A stretch of DNA of 15,271 nt from Prevotella sp. UBA5387 (GTDB lineage Bacteria > Bacteroidota > Bacteroidia > Bacteroidales > Bacteroidaceae): the NCBI GenBank assembly GCA_002407775.1, contig DHOP01000105.1, positions 1 through 15,271 of the forward strand, in the 5' to 3' direction. The notes beneath the pieces are model-generated. The model was not told the DNA's origin, did no database searches, and worked only from the letters and a program-made list of their open reading frames with translations. Both the position numbers and the translations under genes were made by a program. This document shows positions 15,248 to 15,271 of the stretch, one piece after another. Numbering within the stretch: position 1 is the stretch's first letter; every line of letters starts with the position of its first letter.

Positions 15248-15271
15248 GAGGGTGTGTCAAAACAGGCACAT
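15248..15271 (+). mobile_element. Possible left end of an insertion sequence at the window edge
   Basis: The last bases read GAGGGTGTGTCAAAACAGGC. The core TGTGTCAAAA resembles the terminal inverted repeats of several IS families (for example IS1182-like and related elements). It starts 70 bp past the end of the repair gene and runs off the window, so no transposase, opposite repeat or target duplication can be seen. Confidence 0.25.

Noticed and set aside
1..15271. CRISPR array, tRNA or rRNA genes
   Set aside because: No regularly spaced direct repeats and no tRNA-like cloverleaf or rRNA segments were seen on either strand by eye.

Overview
The window looks like chromosomal DNA from a Bacteroidota (order Bacteroidales), most likely Prevotella/Segatella or a close relative. 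The evidence is Bacteroidota-style -7 promoter motifs (TAnnTTTG), a periplasmic propeller plus Y_Y_Y plus AraC regulator, secreted carbohydrate esterases ending in a basic KGxNxIK-type tail, and a gene order (DUF1599, DoxX/thioredoxin-like 'BT_3928 family', tpiA, SPOR protein, folE, exodeoxyribonuclease III) that I recall as conserved in Bacteroides and Prevotella. Assignment to genus is inference.

Layout. Positions 1-171 hold the 5' end of an unrecognised minus-strand gene that runs off the left edge. Positions 172-928 are gene-poor and hold what may be a decayed coding region. Positions 929-9888 form an accessory pectin-degradation block, all on the + strand: (i) a 935-aa membrane-spanning regulator with a sensor propeller outside and an AraC DNA-binding domain inside, but no histidine kinase or receiver; (ii) a 403-bp spacer with a candidate promoter and an inverted repeat; (iii) a secreted SGNH/GDSL esterase resembling rhamnogalacturonan acetylesterases; (iv) 28 bp later, a very large secreted multidomain pectin methylesterase (CE8). 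The pectinesterase frame is cut by a single in-frame TGA at 7900-7902, exactly where an internal repeat of the same protein has TGG (Trp). A strong hairpin terminator at 9915-9961 closes the block.

Positions 10111-15177 are a tightly packed housekeeping run on the + strand: DUF1599 protein, DoxX/thioredoxin-like membrane protein, triosephosphate isomerase, a secreted SPOR-domain protein, GTP cyclohydrolase I and exodeoxyribonuclease III. A good -7 element lies just before the likely true start of the first gene, so the run probably begins with its own promoter. The last about 25 bases look like they could be the terminal repeat of an insertion sequence.

Functionally, the left block would sense a plant-polysaccharide fragment in the periplasm and induce esterases that remove acetyl and methyl groups from pectin so that lyases and hydrolases encoded elsewhere can act. 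No SusC/SusD pair, lyase or glycosidase is in the window. I do not see a clearly new defence, mobile or RNA system; the observations best worth following are the nonsense codon, the kinase-less regulator, the duplicated accessory module and the decayed left flank.
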